Shown here in pieces: positions 1-8,888 of a stretch of DNA of 62,874 nucleotides (its first letter is position 1; each line of letters begins with the position of its first letter). The notes beneath the pieces are model-generated. The model was not told the DNA's origin. It ran no database searches and saw only the letters and a program-made list of their open reading frames with translations. Both the position numbers and the translations under genes were made by a program. This DNA comes from Spirochaetales bacterium (GTDB lineage Bacteria > Spirochaetota > Spirochaetia > SZUA-6 > DRHE01): contig JAUWZD010000010.1 in assembly GCA_030615505.1 (NCBI GenBank), positions 1 to 62,874 of the forward strand. Reading direction: 5' to 3'.

Positions 1-231
1 CGATAGAATACCGGAGAGGAAAAAGGAGAGGGCAATAGCTATCAGAAGGTCGAATATGATGTCAAAGTAGAGGTGAAAATACTTAAGCAAAAAATCCTTA
101 ATATTTGTATCCTGGAAGTTTCTTAACAGAGTATGGTTGTATATGATTCGCTGTTTTCTCTTTATGTTCACAATGAGAATGAGAAGGATTGGTATGGAAA
201 ACAGAAGGAGATAGGAGAGAAAGCTAATCAT
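1..231 (-). CDS. BatA-like membrane protein, N-terminal part (runs off the window)
   Basis: The last gene of the MoxR/Bat operon visible here is cut by the left edge, so only the first 77 codons are seen. They encode a hydrophobic segment at residues 2-20, a basic stretch (VNIKRKQR) and a second hydrophobic segment at residues 60-77. This two-helix start resembles the N-terminal region of BatA/VWA membrane proteins. The ATG at 231-229 overlaps the TAG stop of the DUF58 gene by 8 bp, which suggests translational coupling. Assignment to the Bat family rests on position after MoxR and DUF58 and on topology; the VWA domain itself is outside the window. Confidence 0.55.
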   Translation of the reverse strand, partial: MISFLSYLLLFSIPILLILIVNIKRKQRIIYNHTLLRNFQDTNIKDFLLKYFHLYFDIIFDLLIAIALSFFLSGILS

Positions 232-1069
232 AAATAGACTCCAGAATCTGCCAGTAAAATGGAATCCTGCCAGCGGATCTCCTTATCAAGTAGTAATTAT
301 AATTCTTCCTCTTTCTTTTGAGGTTTTTAATAAACTTTTCTTCCCGCTCCTCTATTCTTCTTTGATTGAGCATATTATAGGGTAAAAGCAGCCTTTTCTT
401 AAGTTCACGATCCTCAATCTCCACTTCTCCCTGTTTAAGAGAAAAATCGGAGAGAGAAGTGAAAAAATGCATCAGGAATTTCCTTTTAAAATGAACAGCC
501 GTATCAGGGGTATAGTTACTGTCAAAGAGGTCGGAAAAGAGAAATACTGTACTAGGTTCGTACCTGCTGTACACCATTTTTAATACGGATATCAGGTCCG
601 TTTTCTGATCGAAGCGCAGTTTGTCGAGGAAGGTTAAGGCCTTAGCAATATTTTTATGCTCCTTGATGTTTAATGAGGTTTGGATTATCCGGGAATTAAA
701 GGAGATCAGGCTGATGGTAAAATGCAGTTTTAAAAGAATATAGGCTAAAGAGGCAATAAATGTCTTGTAATCCTTCTGGTTGAATATGTTCATGGATGCT
801 GATGTATCTATTAAAAAGAAGAACCTCTCGTTTTCCTCTTCAAAGAACTCTTTGATATAATAGCGGTCCGTTCTGCCGTACAGCTTCCAGTCTATCTGCC
901 GTAAATCATCAAATGGCTGGTACTCACGCACATTTTTGAGATTAAAAGAATTTCCCTTTCTCTTGAATATGGGGTTTTCACTCTTAACATACACAGGATA
1001 TTTTGCTCTTACGCTCTTTTTAGAGAACAATGTGACTATTACATCGCATCCCTTATCAATGCGGACCAT
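224..1069 (-). CDS. DUF58 domain protein of the MoxR/Bat operon
   Basis: This 281-residue soluble protein carries the DUF58 signature: a YQPFDDLRQIDWKLYGRTD segment near residues 50-68, then FLIDTSASM near 85-93, which opens the VWA-like fold and carries a MIDAS-like DxSxS. DUF58 proteins are encoded next to MoxR ATPases and are thought to be MoxR partners or substrates acting on membrane or envelope assembly. The gene starts 7 bp after the MoxR stop and overlaps the next gene by 8 bp. Family assignment is firm; the cellular role in this organism is inferred from neighbours. Confidence 0.9.
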   Translation of the reverse strand: MVRIDKGCDVIVTLFSKKSVRAKYPVYVKSENPIFKRKGNSFNLKNVREYQPFDDLRQIDWKLYGRTDRYYIKEFFEEENERFFFLIDTSASMNIFNQKDYKTFIASLAYILLKLHFTISLISFNSRIIQTSLNIKEHKNIAKALTFLDKLRFDQKTDLISVLKMVYSRYEPSTVFLFSDLFDSNYTPDTAVHFKRKFLMHFFTSLSDFSLKQGEVEIEDRELKKRLLLPYNMLNQRRIEEREEKFIKNLKRKRKNYNYYLIRRSAGRIPFYWQILESIYD

Positions 1070-1076
1070 TCTTATT

Positions 1077-2069
1077 CTATTCCCTGTATTGCTTTTCCAG
1101 TTTCTGGATAAGGCTCTGAATGAGTGCCTGGATATCTACATATTCAGATTCTCCGTCAAAGTTCAGAATAATTCTGTGATTTAAAATATCAAATGCCAGG
1201 CTTTTGATATCATCAAAAGATATATTTATCCTGTTCTCTAAAAGGGCTTTCCATTTGGCCGCTCTTAAGAGATAAATGCCGGCCCTGGGAGAAGCCCCGT
1301 AGAGCACATAGCGCTTTACTGCAGCCAGATCGCTGTGTTTTGGGTGGGTGGACACAACCAGCTTGGTGATAAAGTTTTTAATATCATCCAGGACAACAAC
1401 TTCACTTTCTAAGGATTTCAGCTTGAAGAGCTCATGATTTAATTTCACTTCCGCCTGGCCGGTATTTTCCCTATTAGAAGGTTCGTTTTTGATTATTATT
1501 TTCTTCAATGAAGAGAAATCCGGATAATAAAAAAAGAGTTTCATAAGAAACCTGTCTATCTGGGCTTCAGGCAGAGGATAGGTTCCCTCCAGTTCTATGG
1601 GATTTTGCGTTGCTATGACCATAAAGGGGTCGGGAAGAGGGTACTCCTTGCCTAAAAATGTGATTTGTTTCTCTTCCATGGCTTCCAAAAAAGCGGACTG
1701 TGTTTTCGGGGTTGCCCGGTTAATTTCATCGCCCAAGACAATGTTGGCAAAAAGGGGACCCTTGTAAAACTCGAAAAAGCGATCTCCTCCTTTCCCTTCT
1801 TTGAGAATATTTGAGCCGATAATATCTAAAGGCATAAGATCCGGGGTAAACTGGATTCGGGAAAAGCTTAAGGAAAAAAATTCAGAGAAATGCTTGACCA
1901 TAGATGTCTTTCCAACACCCGGAGGGCCTTCAAGTAGAATGTTTCCCTGGAGCATAAGTGAAATAAAGAGTTTTTTTATGATTTCTTCACAACCGACCAT
2001 TCTGCTGTTCATAAAACGATTGTAGTCACTGTACAGGAGCATAAGTTTTTCCATTTTAGTTTCGAGCAC
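1077..2069 (-). CDS. MoxR-family AAA+ ATPase
   Basis: A 330-residue AAA+ ATPase of the MoxR group. Walker A (LLEGPPGVGKTSM) lies near residues 45-57, Walker B (VLGDEINRATPKTQ) near 110-123, followed by the family-typical FLEAMEE segment, the IATQNP sensor and a C-terminal lid with GASPRAG. MoxR proteins act as chaperone-like ATPases for maturation of metal-containing or VWA-domain protein complexes. It overlaps the upstream PrsW-like gene by 14 bp and is followed by DUF58, the classic MoxR-DUF58-BatA order. What the complex assembles here is not shown by the sequence. Confidence 0.93.
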   Translation of the reverse strand: MLETKMEKLMLLYSDYNRFMNSRMVGCEEIIKKLFISLMLQGNILLEGPPGVGKTSMVKHFSEFFSLSFSRIQFTPDLMPLDIIGSNILKEGKGGDRFFEFYKGPLFANIVLGDEINRATPKTQSAFLEAMEEKQITFLGKEYPLPDPFMVIATQNPIELEGTYPLPEAQIDRFLMKLFFYYPDFSSLKKIIIKNEPSNRENTGQAEVKLNHELFKLKSLESEVVVLDDIKNFITKLVVSTHPKHSDLAAVKRYVLYGASPRAGIYLLRAAKWKALLENRINISFDDIKSLAFDILNHRIILNFDGESEYVDIQALIQSLIQKLEKQYRE

Positions 2070-2616
2070 GTAAGAATCTCCTTATATTTATTTCATTCAT
2101 CAATTTCCGGACTAAAACAAAGAATAGGAAAAGATTGGCAAGGGCGATTCCATAGATAAAGGGCTTAGTCCCGTGTAGAAGGGAGACAACATTTAATGCA
2201 TAGTGGTAAGCTACAGATACTGTGAACAGAAGAAGCGGTATAAATCGTTTCTTTGCATAGAATCCCAGGGTATAAGCCAATCCGGTGTTGATGTGTATGG
2301 GGTAGGAATAGAGCAGTCTTAAATATATGGAGCTCAAGGGGAAGCTGAAAAAATAATAGACATTTTCAATAATGCCAAAACCAAATACGGCGAGCAGGGG
2401 GCAGAGCAAAAGAGAGGAACCTTTCAGTAATTTTTTCTTATTTGAAAACAGCCATAATAGGATAAATAAAGATAACTTGATGCTTTCTTCTAAAACGGCA
2501 TTGAGGAGCAGGCTTCCGCTAATGATACCCTCCAGGAAGCGAGCCAGATAGAAGATACCGGAGCCGGTCAGCAGAGAGAGTATGACGACTACCGGAAATA
2601 ATTTAATATCTTTCAT
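2056..2616 (-). CDS. PrsW-like intramembrane metalloprotease
   Basis: This 186-residue polytopic membrane protein shows all four sites expected of the PrsW/glutamic-type CAAX protease superfamily: EExxK at residues 43-47 (EESIK), an EN pair at 84-85 in GFGIIENVYYF, a histidine at 108 (PIHINTG) and a second at 138 (YHYALN). In Bacillus, PrsW performs site-1 cleavage of an anti-sigma factor. No anti-sigma factor is seen beside it; it overlaps the 329-aa membrane protein upstream and moxR downstream by 14 bp each, so it is translated with the Bat genes. Superfamily membership is well supported by motifs; substrate is unknown. Confidence 0.75.
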   Translation of the reverse strand: MKDIKLFPVVVILSLLTGSGIFYLARFLEGIISGSLLLNAVLEESIKLSLFILLWLFSNKKKLLKGSSLLLCPLLAVFGFGIIENVYYFFSFPLSSIYLRLLYSYPIHINTGLAYTLGFYAKKRFIPLLLFTVSVAYHYALNVVSLLHGTKPFIYGIALANLFLFFVLVRKLMNEINIRRFLRARN

Positions 2617-3592
2617 GAATCAATCTCAGATAATTATCCTTGATCCTATCGATGAGTGGATTAAATTCCGAGGCAACAAGCGGGCCCGGCATAATATCGC
2701 TGAACAGGGCGTTTAAAAAGAGTCTCTTGCGATCCTCTGTTATTGTGAAGCCGGTGGTAAGGTCCTGACCTCCATCTGCAGAAAAAGTCTCCGGTACGGT
2801 GCTGTAATTTTTAAGGGGAGACTCAAGAAAGCTCTTTCCGATACCCTGAGATTCCTGATCTTTTGAATACAGAGCATGCCTTTCCTCAGATGAAACGCCG
2901 GGAAATTCGGAATAAGAGCCGGATCGATTCTGCTTAAGCCCCTTAAAGAGTTCATTCGAAAGGTTATAGCTGTCTTTTTCTTCCAGGTGAGCTCCGGGAA
3001 ACTGTGAGGACTGTTTTCCCTTATCAAACCTTTCAGACGGATCTTTAAGATCCTCACTTTGTACAAACTCACCGCGGAATCTCCTCATTTCCATAGTTTC
3101 CTTTAGTACTGCATTCCGGTGGGCCTGTGTCTCTTTTATGCTTTCCGTATAATCAGAATCAACAAACTGGGAATCATCATTTTTTTTCACTATAAGCATA
3201 TTTATCCTCTTAGCCTTTAGATCTCGGGCGTAGAGTCCGCCGGTTAATCCTCCAAAGGTAATTATTGAGGCGGTTTGAAACAGAGCTAATGATAGGATAA
3301 AAACTATTATAAACAGCTTGTTAAGCCTGGAGATGCGAAAGGGAATTCGTCTCTCTACTAATCTTTTCTCTACAAGGAGGTTGAGAGCTTTTTCCATAAA
3401 TTGTTTCTGGTCCCTTTTCCCGGTTTCCAAATAAGATTCAAAAATGCAGTTTTCGTCAATTGAACGGAGTGCTTGTTTAAACCTTTTAGCATCCTGGTTA
3501 AGAAGAAAAAAGAGAGGGGCCAGCGAGAGGCTTATGTAGAGGATCAGATTCAAGGAAAACAGGGAGATATTGAATACTATTATCAATGTCAT
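2603..3592 (-). CDS. Membrane-anchored hypothetical protein of the Bat operon
   Basis: This 329-residue protein has a hydrophobic N-terminus (residues 1-31), a short basic cytoplasmic-type segment, a second transmembrane helix near 93-118, and then a long polar, low-complexity region rich in S, E and K up to about residue 270. No known domain was recognised. An in-frame stop lies 8 codons upstream of the chosen ATG, so the start cannot be much earlier; no clear Shine-Dalgarno site is visible. Co-transcription with MoxR/DUF58 suggests a structural or substrate role in the same envelope complex. Confidence 0.7.
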   Translation of the reverse strand: MTLIIVFNISLFSLNLILYISLSLAPLFFLLNQDAKRFKQALRSIDENCIFESYLETGKRDQKQFMEKALNLLVEKRLVERRIPFRISRLNKLFIIVFILSLALFQTASIITFGGLTGGLYARDLKAKRINMLIVKKNDDSQFVDSDYTESIKETQAHRNAVLKETMEMRRFRGEFVQSEDLKDPSERFDKGKQSSQFPGAHLEEKDSYNLSNELFKGLKQNRSGSYSEFPGVSSEERHALYSKDQESQGIGKSFLESPLKNYSTVPETFSADGGQDLTTGFTITEDRKRLFLNALFSDIMPGPLVASEFNPLIDRIKDNYLRLIHERY

Positions 3593-3704
3593 GAGAATAA
3601 AATAGAGAACTGCGTTTATAAGAAGAAGAGAAAGAAGGATATTGACAGATTGGGTTCTATAAGAGCTTCTAATAATTGTTTTTAGATAATTCTCAATAAT
3701 CGTT

Positions 3705-4193
3705 TTAGCCTTCCCTTTTAACTTTATTTCTATAATACAATACTAATCCCCCGAAGATAGAGAGTAATAGCAAAAAAAGCATTTTTTGACTTAAAAAGAA
3801 AAGGATGGAAACTAAGGGCGTTCCCAGGCTTAAGCCGAGGCGCAGTATTGTTTTGACGGACTTATTATAAAAAAGATCTATAAAGAGAAAAAGAACGGTG
3901 TACAGCGAAAGCATGAGTATGCATTTTATTATCAATTCTAAGGAACTCCATACAGACAGGCCGGAGATGTAGTGGTAAAAGATGAATATACCCGGAATAA
4001 GGGAAAGCAGGACCAGTAGAAGATCCTGAATCTTTAAGGGATGTAGATAATAGATAAGGCAGATCAGAAAGAGAAAGGAGAAGCTGATAATATCGGGATT
4101 CAGCTCATGAGGAAAAGCCTTAAGCATAAGCAAAAAAGCGATAAGAAGAAGGAGGATTAAGCCGAGGTTAAGAAAGCGTTTATTCCGGTTCAT
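3705..4193 (-). CDS. Small polytopic membrane protein of the Bat operon
   Basis: A 162-residue, almost entirely hydrophobic protein with about five predicted membrane helices and basic ends. No family was recognised. It overlaps the upstream 411-aa gene by 14 bp and is followed by a 112-bp gap before the next gene of the same operon. Its place inside the Bat-like operon suggests a membrane subunit of the complex; nothing in the sequence gives a catalytic role. Confidence 0.7.
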   Translation of the reverse strand: MNRNKRFLNLGLILLLLIAFLLMLKAFPHELNPDIISFSFLFLICLIYYLHPLKIQDLLLVLLSLIPGIFIFYHYISGLSVWSSLELIIKCILMLSLYTVLFLFIDLFYNKSVKTILRLGLSLGTPLVSILFFLSQKMLFLLLLSIFGGLVLYYRNKVKREG

Positions 4194-5415
4194 GAAGACT
4201 CCACAGCTTCAGAGGGTTATTATATTGGGCAAGATATAATCCACGTTCAAGCATAATCAAAGGATACTGGTTAAACTTAATGAGCTCTGCATCCAGTAGA
4301 TTACCCAGGGGATATGTTCTTCTGTAGGAGTATATTATTGAATAATTTAAGCTTATTTTCCGCTCTGAAAAGGATTCTTCCTCTAAGAGTATCTCCTGGA
4401 AGGGATGAGTGCCGGAAGGGGAGTTTTGCTCAGTTTGCTCAAAGCGCAGCTCTTTAAGCTCCTTGTGCATGGTGTTCAATCGCATGGTGATCATTTTATC
4501 CTTCTCCGGGTATATGATGAAGAATAAGAAAAACAGCGCAAGGAGACCAACAAGAAGAGAGATATGAATTCGCTTGTTTTTAATGAAGCAGGTAGTAATC
4601 AGGCAGGAAATATAGAAAGTCGCCAGTATCATTTTTTCCGGAAGGCTTATGCGGATTGTAAACAGTTCCTCTTCAAGGGTCCGGGCGATATCCTGTAGTC
4701 TTGCCCCTGCATCCTGCTTAAGATCGAGGACGTGGAATTCTGCTTTAGAAACAAGATGCGCATACTGCTCCTTAAAGGAAATAAACTCCTTCTCTTTTTC
4801 TTTTAGAACTGTTTCCAGGTACGAGCTGCTTAAGGATTTCAAGATTATAACTGAACCGGTCCATTCATGCTCCCGATGGAGAAGAGGGGGAACAGCGCTC
4901 TCTGAAGCTATCAGGTGAATCCCTCCTGCCAGCATCTGTTCTATTTCCTGCTCGCCCGGTTGGGCATCAAGCTCGCTTTCAAGTACGTACACATCACCAA
5001 TCCCTAAATCCTTAAGCGACCCTACAATATGATAGATATTTGTATTCAGCTCGATATTCTTGAAAGGTGTGTACACAGCGATACGGTAAGGGTTTAATTC
5101 TACCGCAAGCTCAGCAAGGAAGGGAGATCTCCCATTGGATGAGAGCTCGGCCTTTAGTGTATATATGTCATCATCGATGTAAACATAACAATCCACTGTA
5201 TCCTGATTTTCTTTCAAGTCAGTTTCGAAGAGAAGGATCTTATCATTCTTATAATTCCGACCAAAGATTCTAATTCTGTTAAAGGGCATATTATCAGGAT
5301 TACAGTATGTAATCCGGTTCAGCCTGTAGGGGTAGAGGCTTTCATGCAGAAACCGGGGCTGGGAGAAGATGGGAAGGAGATTGAAGAATGTAATAAGAAT
5401 AAATAGATTTCTCAC
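4180..5415 (-). CDS. Exported hypothetical protein of the Bat operon
   Basis: This 411-residue protein begins with a signal peptide (hydrophobic core residues 3-17, LPIFSQ cleavage region), followed by a mainly beta-rich extracytoplasmic region and two adjacent membrane helices near residues 265-305 that leave a C-terminal tail. The middle (LGIGDVYVLESELD, then GGIHLIASES) resembles the glutamine-amidotransferase-like fold found in BatA-type VWA proteins, but no VWA MIDAS motif is present. Its ATG overlaps the upstream VWA gene by 4 bp (ATGA). It is probably a diverged Bat-type partner of the neighbouring VWA protein; that is inference. Confidence 0.7.
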   Translation of the reverse strand: MRNLFILITFFNLLPIFSQPRFLHESLYPYRLNRITYCNPDNMPFNRIRIFGRNYKNDKILLFETDLKENQDTVDCYVYIDDDIYTLKAELSSNGRSPFLAELAVELNPYRIAVYTPFKNIELNTNIYHIVGSLKDLGIGDVYVLESELDAQPGEQEIEQMLAGGIHLIASESAVPPLLHREHEWTGSVIILKSLSSSYLETVLKEKEKEFISFKEQYAHLVSKAEFHVLDLKQDAGARLQDIARTLEEELFTIRISLPEKMILATFYISCLITTCFIKNKRIHISLLVGLLALFFLFFIIYPEKDKMITMRLNTMHKELKELRFEQTEQNSPSGTHPFQEILLEEESFSERKISLNYSIIYSYRRTYPLGNLLDAELIKFNQYPLIMLERGLYLAQYNNPLKLWSLHEPE

Positions 5416-7649
5416 GGTCGGAAGCCTCTATAAAAACTCTTCCGGGAGCTGTAGGTTATGTAGAGGGAGCTTAAAAAAAATAAAAACAGGTAGAAAATGG
5501 GAGAGTGTAATTTCTTAAAAGGGGATATACGGAACCTTCTCAACTCTAAGATAGATTCTGTGTCTAAGCCCTCCATGGTGCCGTTGAAATAAAATGGGAA
5601 TCTGCACGTGGAACTTCCACTGCAATAGATCAGGGCCGTGTATTCCCCTTTATACGGTAATGGCATGAGAGTACTGAAGGTGTTGAACGCCCCTGCCGTG
5701 AGAACAGATTCCATAATGAGCCTGTTATTATAATAGACGGCTATGCGGGGCCGAATAAGTCTCTCTCCGGCCAGTGTAAAGGAAAGATGTCTCGATGCCT
5801 CGCCCAGTCTAAGTTTTATACTGCTCTCAGAAAGTATAGAATCCAGGGTTGTGTTCAATGTTCTTAATACTGATTTCTTAGAAAAGAAGTCACCAGTGTA
5901 ATAGCCGTAGATGTCTGAGAGAAGCATGAGGATAAGCTGTTTATTTCTCTTTTCCAGGAGGAACAGGGGGTCCTCAAATTGATTCCGGTAAAGAACAGAG
6001 CGTTCATTCTTAGGGGCATATAGGCTCATTCCGGTGATCTCCGAGACTGCCTCATCTGAATAATCATAGATGGAAAATCTGTCAAGCCCAAAGGCGGAGC
6101 GGGAGATATCCTTTCGATCTTCAAATATGATGGAGGGGATTTCATCTAAGCTGTGAACCCTGTAGTAATTACCCCCCGTCTTTTCACTCAACCGCCTTAG
6201 AAGCTCAACATTAATATCTTCTCCCACTGCCAGGCAGGATATGCTGATTTGCTCAAGCAAGGATCTTTTTATAAGTTCATCAAACTCAGCCTCTTTTGTA
6301 TTCCCATCAGTGAGGATAATGATATGTTTCTGGTCCATATCAAGTTTGATGAGCCTTTCCAATCCATCCTCTAAGGCTCTGTAGAGATCCGTTCCCCCCC
6401 TGGCAATCAGAGGGGAGATACTCACCTCGGTGTTTATGTTTTTCATTTCTTCAAATCCGTATAGATAACGGTATTGATCCCAGAAGGTAAGCAGGCTTAC
6501 TATGTCTGAACTTTTAAGATTCTTAACCAATTCAAGAGTTGAGACTTTAGCCAGGGAAAGTTTTTCTCCCATCATGCTGGAGGAGATATCCAGATAGATC
6601 AGTATGCCAAGGTCAGGCAGATATTTTAAGGATCTTGGTGAAAGCTTACAGGGCAGAATTCCTTCTATCATGGAGTTGTCCCCCTTTTTACCGAAAGCGG
6701 GACTGTCGCTGATGAAAAAGATAGATGAGGATCTTTTCTCATAGATGTCCACTAAAATGGAAGAAAGCTCGGATCCATACATCTTGATGGGTATTCCGTC
6801 AAAAACTATAAGCGGATATTTGTAGAGATTCTCATGAACAGCCTGGGCCAGGGGAATTTTCTTTACACTGTAGTTAGTCTCCAGGTAGGAAACGGCTTTC
6901 TCCCTGCTGCTGATCAGGAGAATGGAAGGTTCTTCATTATTTTGACCTTTGAGATGAATCAATCTGCTCGCATTATAATTCCCCTGGTTGAGGTCAAAGC
7001 GGAGCACAGTATCTTCATCTGCAGGCAGGGTTGTTTTAAAAGTGGTGCCGAGATAGAGTTCTTGAGGGCTTAACTGCTCGTAGGGATTTCCGTTTTTAGA
7101 GACACGTATGGTATCAAAGCTATGGATGTCTTTAGAGAACAGAAGCTCAAATGAAAGGGCATTTTCTTCTAAGCTGCAGGTATAGGAATAGCCCATAAAG
7201 ATAGGCCTGTAAGGCTTTTTCTCTACCTTAATATTTACAGGAATATTAAGTTCATACTGAATCGATTGCAGCGCCTCTATATCCTGGGAATGGGGAGCAT
7301 AGTTTAAAACGATAAATACCTTGGACAAAGGAGGCACCTGAGAAACTATGTTATGGATATAGCTCGAGAGCACGGTAAAATCGCTGCACTTCATGCGCTC
7401 AAGGCTGAGCTGTAAATCATCGATCGACGAAAAATCCGCATGTCTTAAGGGATGGATATCGCCGCCTGCAAGCAGATTCAGGGTTTTATACTCTTTCAAA
7501 TAATGATAGAGGATTTCCGTATCCGTCTGCCTGTCATAGGCAAAGAAAATCCTTGTTTTCAATAAAAAAGAGGGGACATAGAAGGGAATCTTAAAGAGGA
7601 ATAATATCAGGAAGAGGATGGGTAGAAAATAGAGAATATACCTTTTCAT
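5412..7649 (-). CDS. VWA-domain membrane protein (BatA-like, with GATase1-like region)
   Basis: The first and largest gene of the operon encodes 745 residues. Residues 5-20 are a membrane anchor; residues 242-320 look like the GATase1-like fold that often precedes VWA in these proteins; a VWA domain follows with an intact MIDAS: DISSS at 354-358 and the distal GGTD at 418-421. A C-terminal helix near 720-738 closes the protein. Such proteins bind divalent metal through the MIDAS and are partners of MoxR ATPases. The gene starts directly beside the TAA of a truncated SDR gene, so the operon's original upstream neighbour or promoter may have been altered. A C7 run at 6394-6400 lies in the coding region. 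Confidence 0.88.
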   Translation of the reverse strand: MKRYILYFLPILFLILFLFKIPFYVPSFLLKTRIFFAYDRQTDTEILYHYLKEYKTLNLLAGGDIHPLRHADFSSIDDLQLSLERMKCSDFTVLSSYIHNIVSQVPPLSKVFIVLNYAPHSQDIEALQSIQYELNIPVNIKVEKKPYRPIFMGYSYTCSLEENALSFELLFSKDIHSFDTIRVSKNGNPYEQLSPQELYLGTTFKTTLPADEDTVLRFDLNQGNYNASRLIHLKGQNNEEPSILLISSREKAVSYLETNYSVKKIPLAQAVHENLYKYPLIVFDGIPIKMYGSELSSILVDIYEKRSSSIFFISDSPAFGKKGDNSMIEGILPCKLSPRSLKYLPDLGILIYLDISSSMMGEKLSLAKVSTLELVKNLKSSDIVSLLTFWDQYRYLYGFEEMKNINTEVSISPLIARGGTDLYRALEDGLERLIKLDMDQKHIIILTDGNTKEAEFDELIKRSLLEQISISCLAVGEDINVELLRRLSEKTGGNYYRVHSLDEIPSIIFEDRKDISRSAFGLDRFSIYDYSDEAVSEITGMSLYAPKNERSVLYRNQFEDPLFLLEKRNKQLILMLLSDIYGYYTGDFFSKKSVLRTLNTTLDSILSESSIKLRLGEASRHLSFTLAGERLIRPRIAVYYNNRLIMESVLTAGAFNTFSTLMPLPYKGEYTALIYCSGSSTCRFPFYFNGTMEGLDTESILELRRFRISPFKKLHSPIFYLFLFFLSSLYITYSSRKSFYRGFRP

Positions 7650-7799
7650 TTAAAGCCTGCGTAGATTAAGTCCGCCATCGATAGGGATGATTGAGCCTGT
7701 GGCAAATGGCAGGTACCCGCGCAAGACTGCTGTAACAAGTATTACTGCATTTGTCTCTGGCATATAAAGGATGGTAAACGCTTTCTTGGAATAAGACAA
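7650..7799 (-). pseudogene. 3' remnant of a short-chain dehydrogenase/reductase gene
   Basis: On the minus strand, the frame ending in TAA at 7652-7650 reads FATGSIIPIDGGLNLRRL at its end, matching the C-terminal signature of FabG-like SDR enzymes (TG-x-xIPVDGG). The open frame extends only about 48 codons before a TGA at 7802-7800, and nothing upstream resembles the Rossmann or YxxxK parts. It is therefore a truncated gene tail, one base from the VWA gene ATG, suggesting that an SDR gene once headed this operon. Confidence 0.7.
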
Positions 7800-8193
7800 T
7801 CATCTGTTAAAGAAGAACATATGCAGGGAGCACACTTCCTTTTTTAATGATAAAAGAACTATGTTTCCCTCTTTTGATGACAAAAATTATCGAATTAATA
7901 TCTCCGAACATTCAAAAGAGCTTACGAACGCCGCTTTATCTTAAGAGCAGCAGTTCGTAATTTCACCATCGGGATATGGGATACATTGGCCATTAATAAT
8001 AGATGAAGATTTATCCATTGATGGTTTATTTGGTATAAAGCATTCTGCTCCGTCCAGTAAGAGCATAGCATAGTATTTACATTAAGCATCAATACTGGTA
8101 TTATAATATAAATAAATAGATTATGGACTTAGCTCATCAAATCATCAATTTTTAAGGATGGGCAAGGAGCGCCTTAAAAGATACTATCGGAAT
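7800..8193. other. Gene-free stretch between SDR and IS remnants
   Basis: About 390 bp without a supported gene on either strand; stops are frequent in all frames. It lies between the SDR tail and the IS1595-type remnant and is probably decayed DNA. No terminal inverted repeat or clear promoter was identified, although it must contain the present promoter of the minus-strand Bat operon unless that lies within the SDR remnant. Confidence 0.5.
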
Positions 8194-8849
8194 ATGAGCC
8201 AGCTCATATTTCATAGAGAGTTCCGTACTGAGGAAGATTGCTAGGGCTGGCTTTTCAAGAATCGTTGGCCTGAAGGTTTCCGCTCTCCGGGCTTATGGAA
8301 CTGGACGAGTCGTTTTTTGGCCCAGCCGGCTCGGGGAAACGGGGTCGTTGGGCAAAAAACAAGCGGCTAGTCATGATTGCGGTATCGGTATGGAGAGATG
8401 CCGATTGGACAGAGTGACCTTGGTTTGCACATGCTTTTGTTGCTGAGGATGCCAGTGCAGAGACGATTGGAGCGCTTCTTCGGCGACTGGGAATCCCAGA
8501 CCACCAAGTAGAACCTTTAATAAAGGCAATTCATACCGATGGATGTAGGAGCTACGAAACGGTTGCGGAAAAATTTGGTTTGATTCATTACAGAGCTGTA
8601 TTGGGTAATTCGAAAGATGCCATAAAGATACTGCCTTGGACGCATCAATTGATTGCCAACGCAAAAGCAGTCTTTTCGGGTCCTCATAGAGGAGTATCCC
8701 GCAAACATCTGCAAAGATATCTCTCTGAGGTATGCTATCGATTCAATCGCCGATTTTGGAATCGTGAGGCTTTTAATCGCTTACTCTCTATGCGCGTTTC
8801 CACAGATACTATTACCCGTGATGAATTAATGGCAACAAGGAACCGATGA
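8194..8849 (+). pseudogene. IS1595-family transposase, degraded
   Basis: The frame beginning ATG 8194 reads FRTEEDC then, after TAG at 8242-8244, LFKNRWPEGFR: the start of the IS1595 zinc-ribbon region. After a deletion and frame change near 8290 the DDE domain begins with MELDESFFG, continues through a TGA at 8415-8417, and reaches HTDG (second Asp), the HL-x-YL-x-E segment and RFNRR close to the end, stopping at 8849. Two in-frame stops, a missing zinc-ribbon/linker part and a frameshift mean it cannot make an active transposase. No terminal repeats were found. Confidence 0.85.
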
Positions 8850-8888
8850 GCAAAGTCAATACCCTATAAGTAAAATTGGAGGCATGAA

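Noticed and set aside
6394..6400. C7 tract in the VWA gene as a contingency locus
   Set aside because: Seven bases is short, and it lies in the conserved GGTD metal site where slippage would simply destroy the protein.
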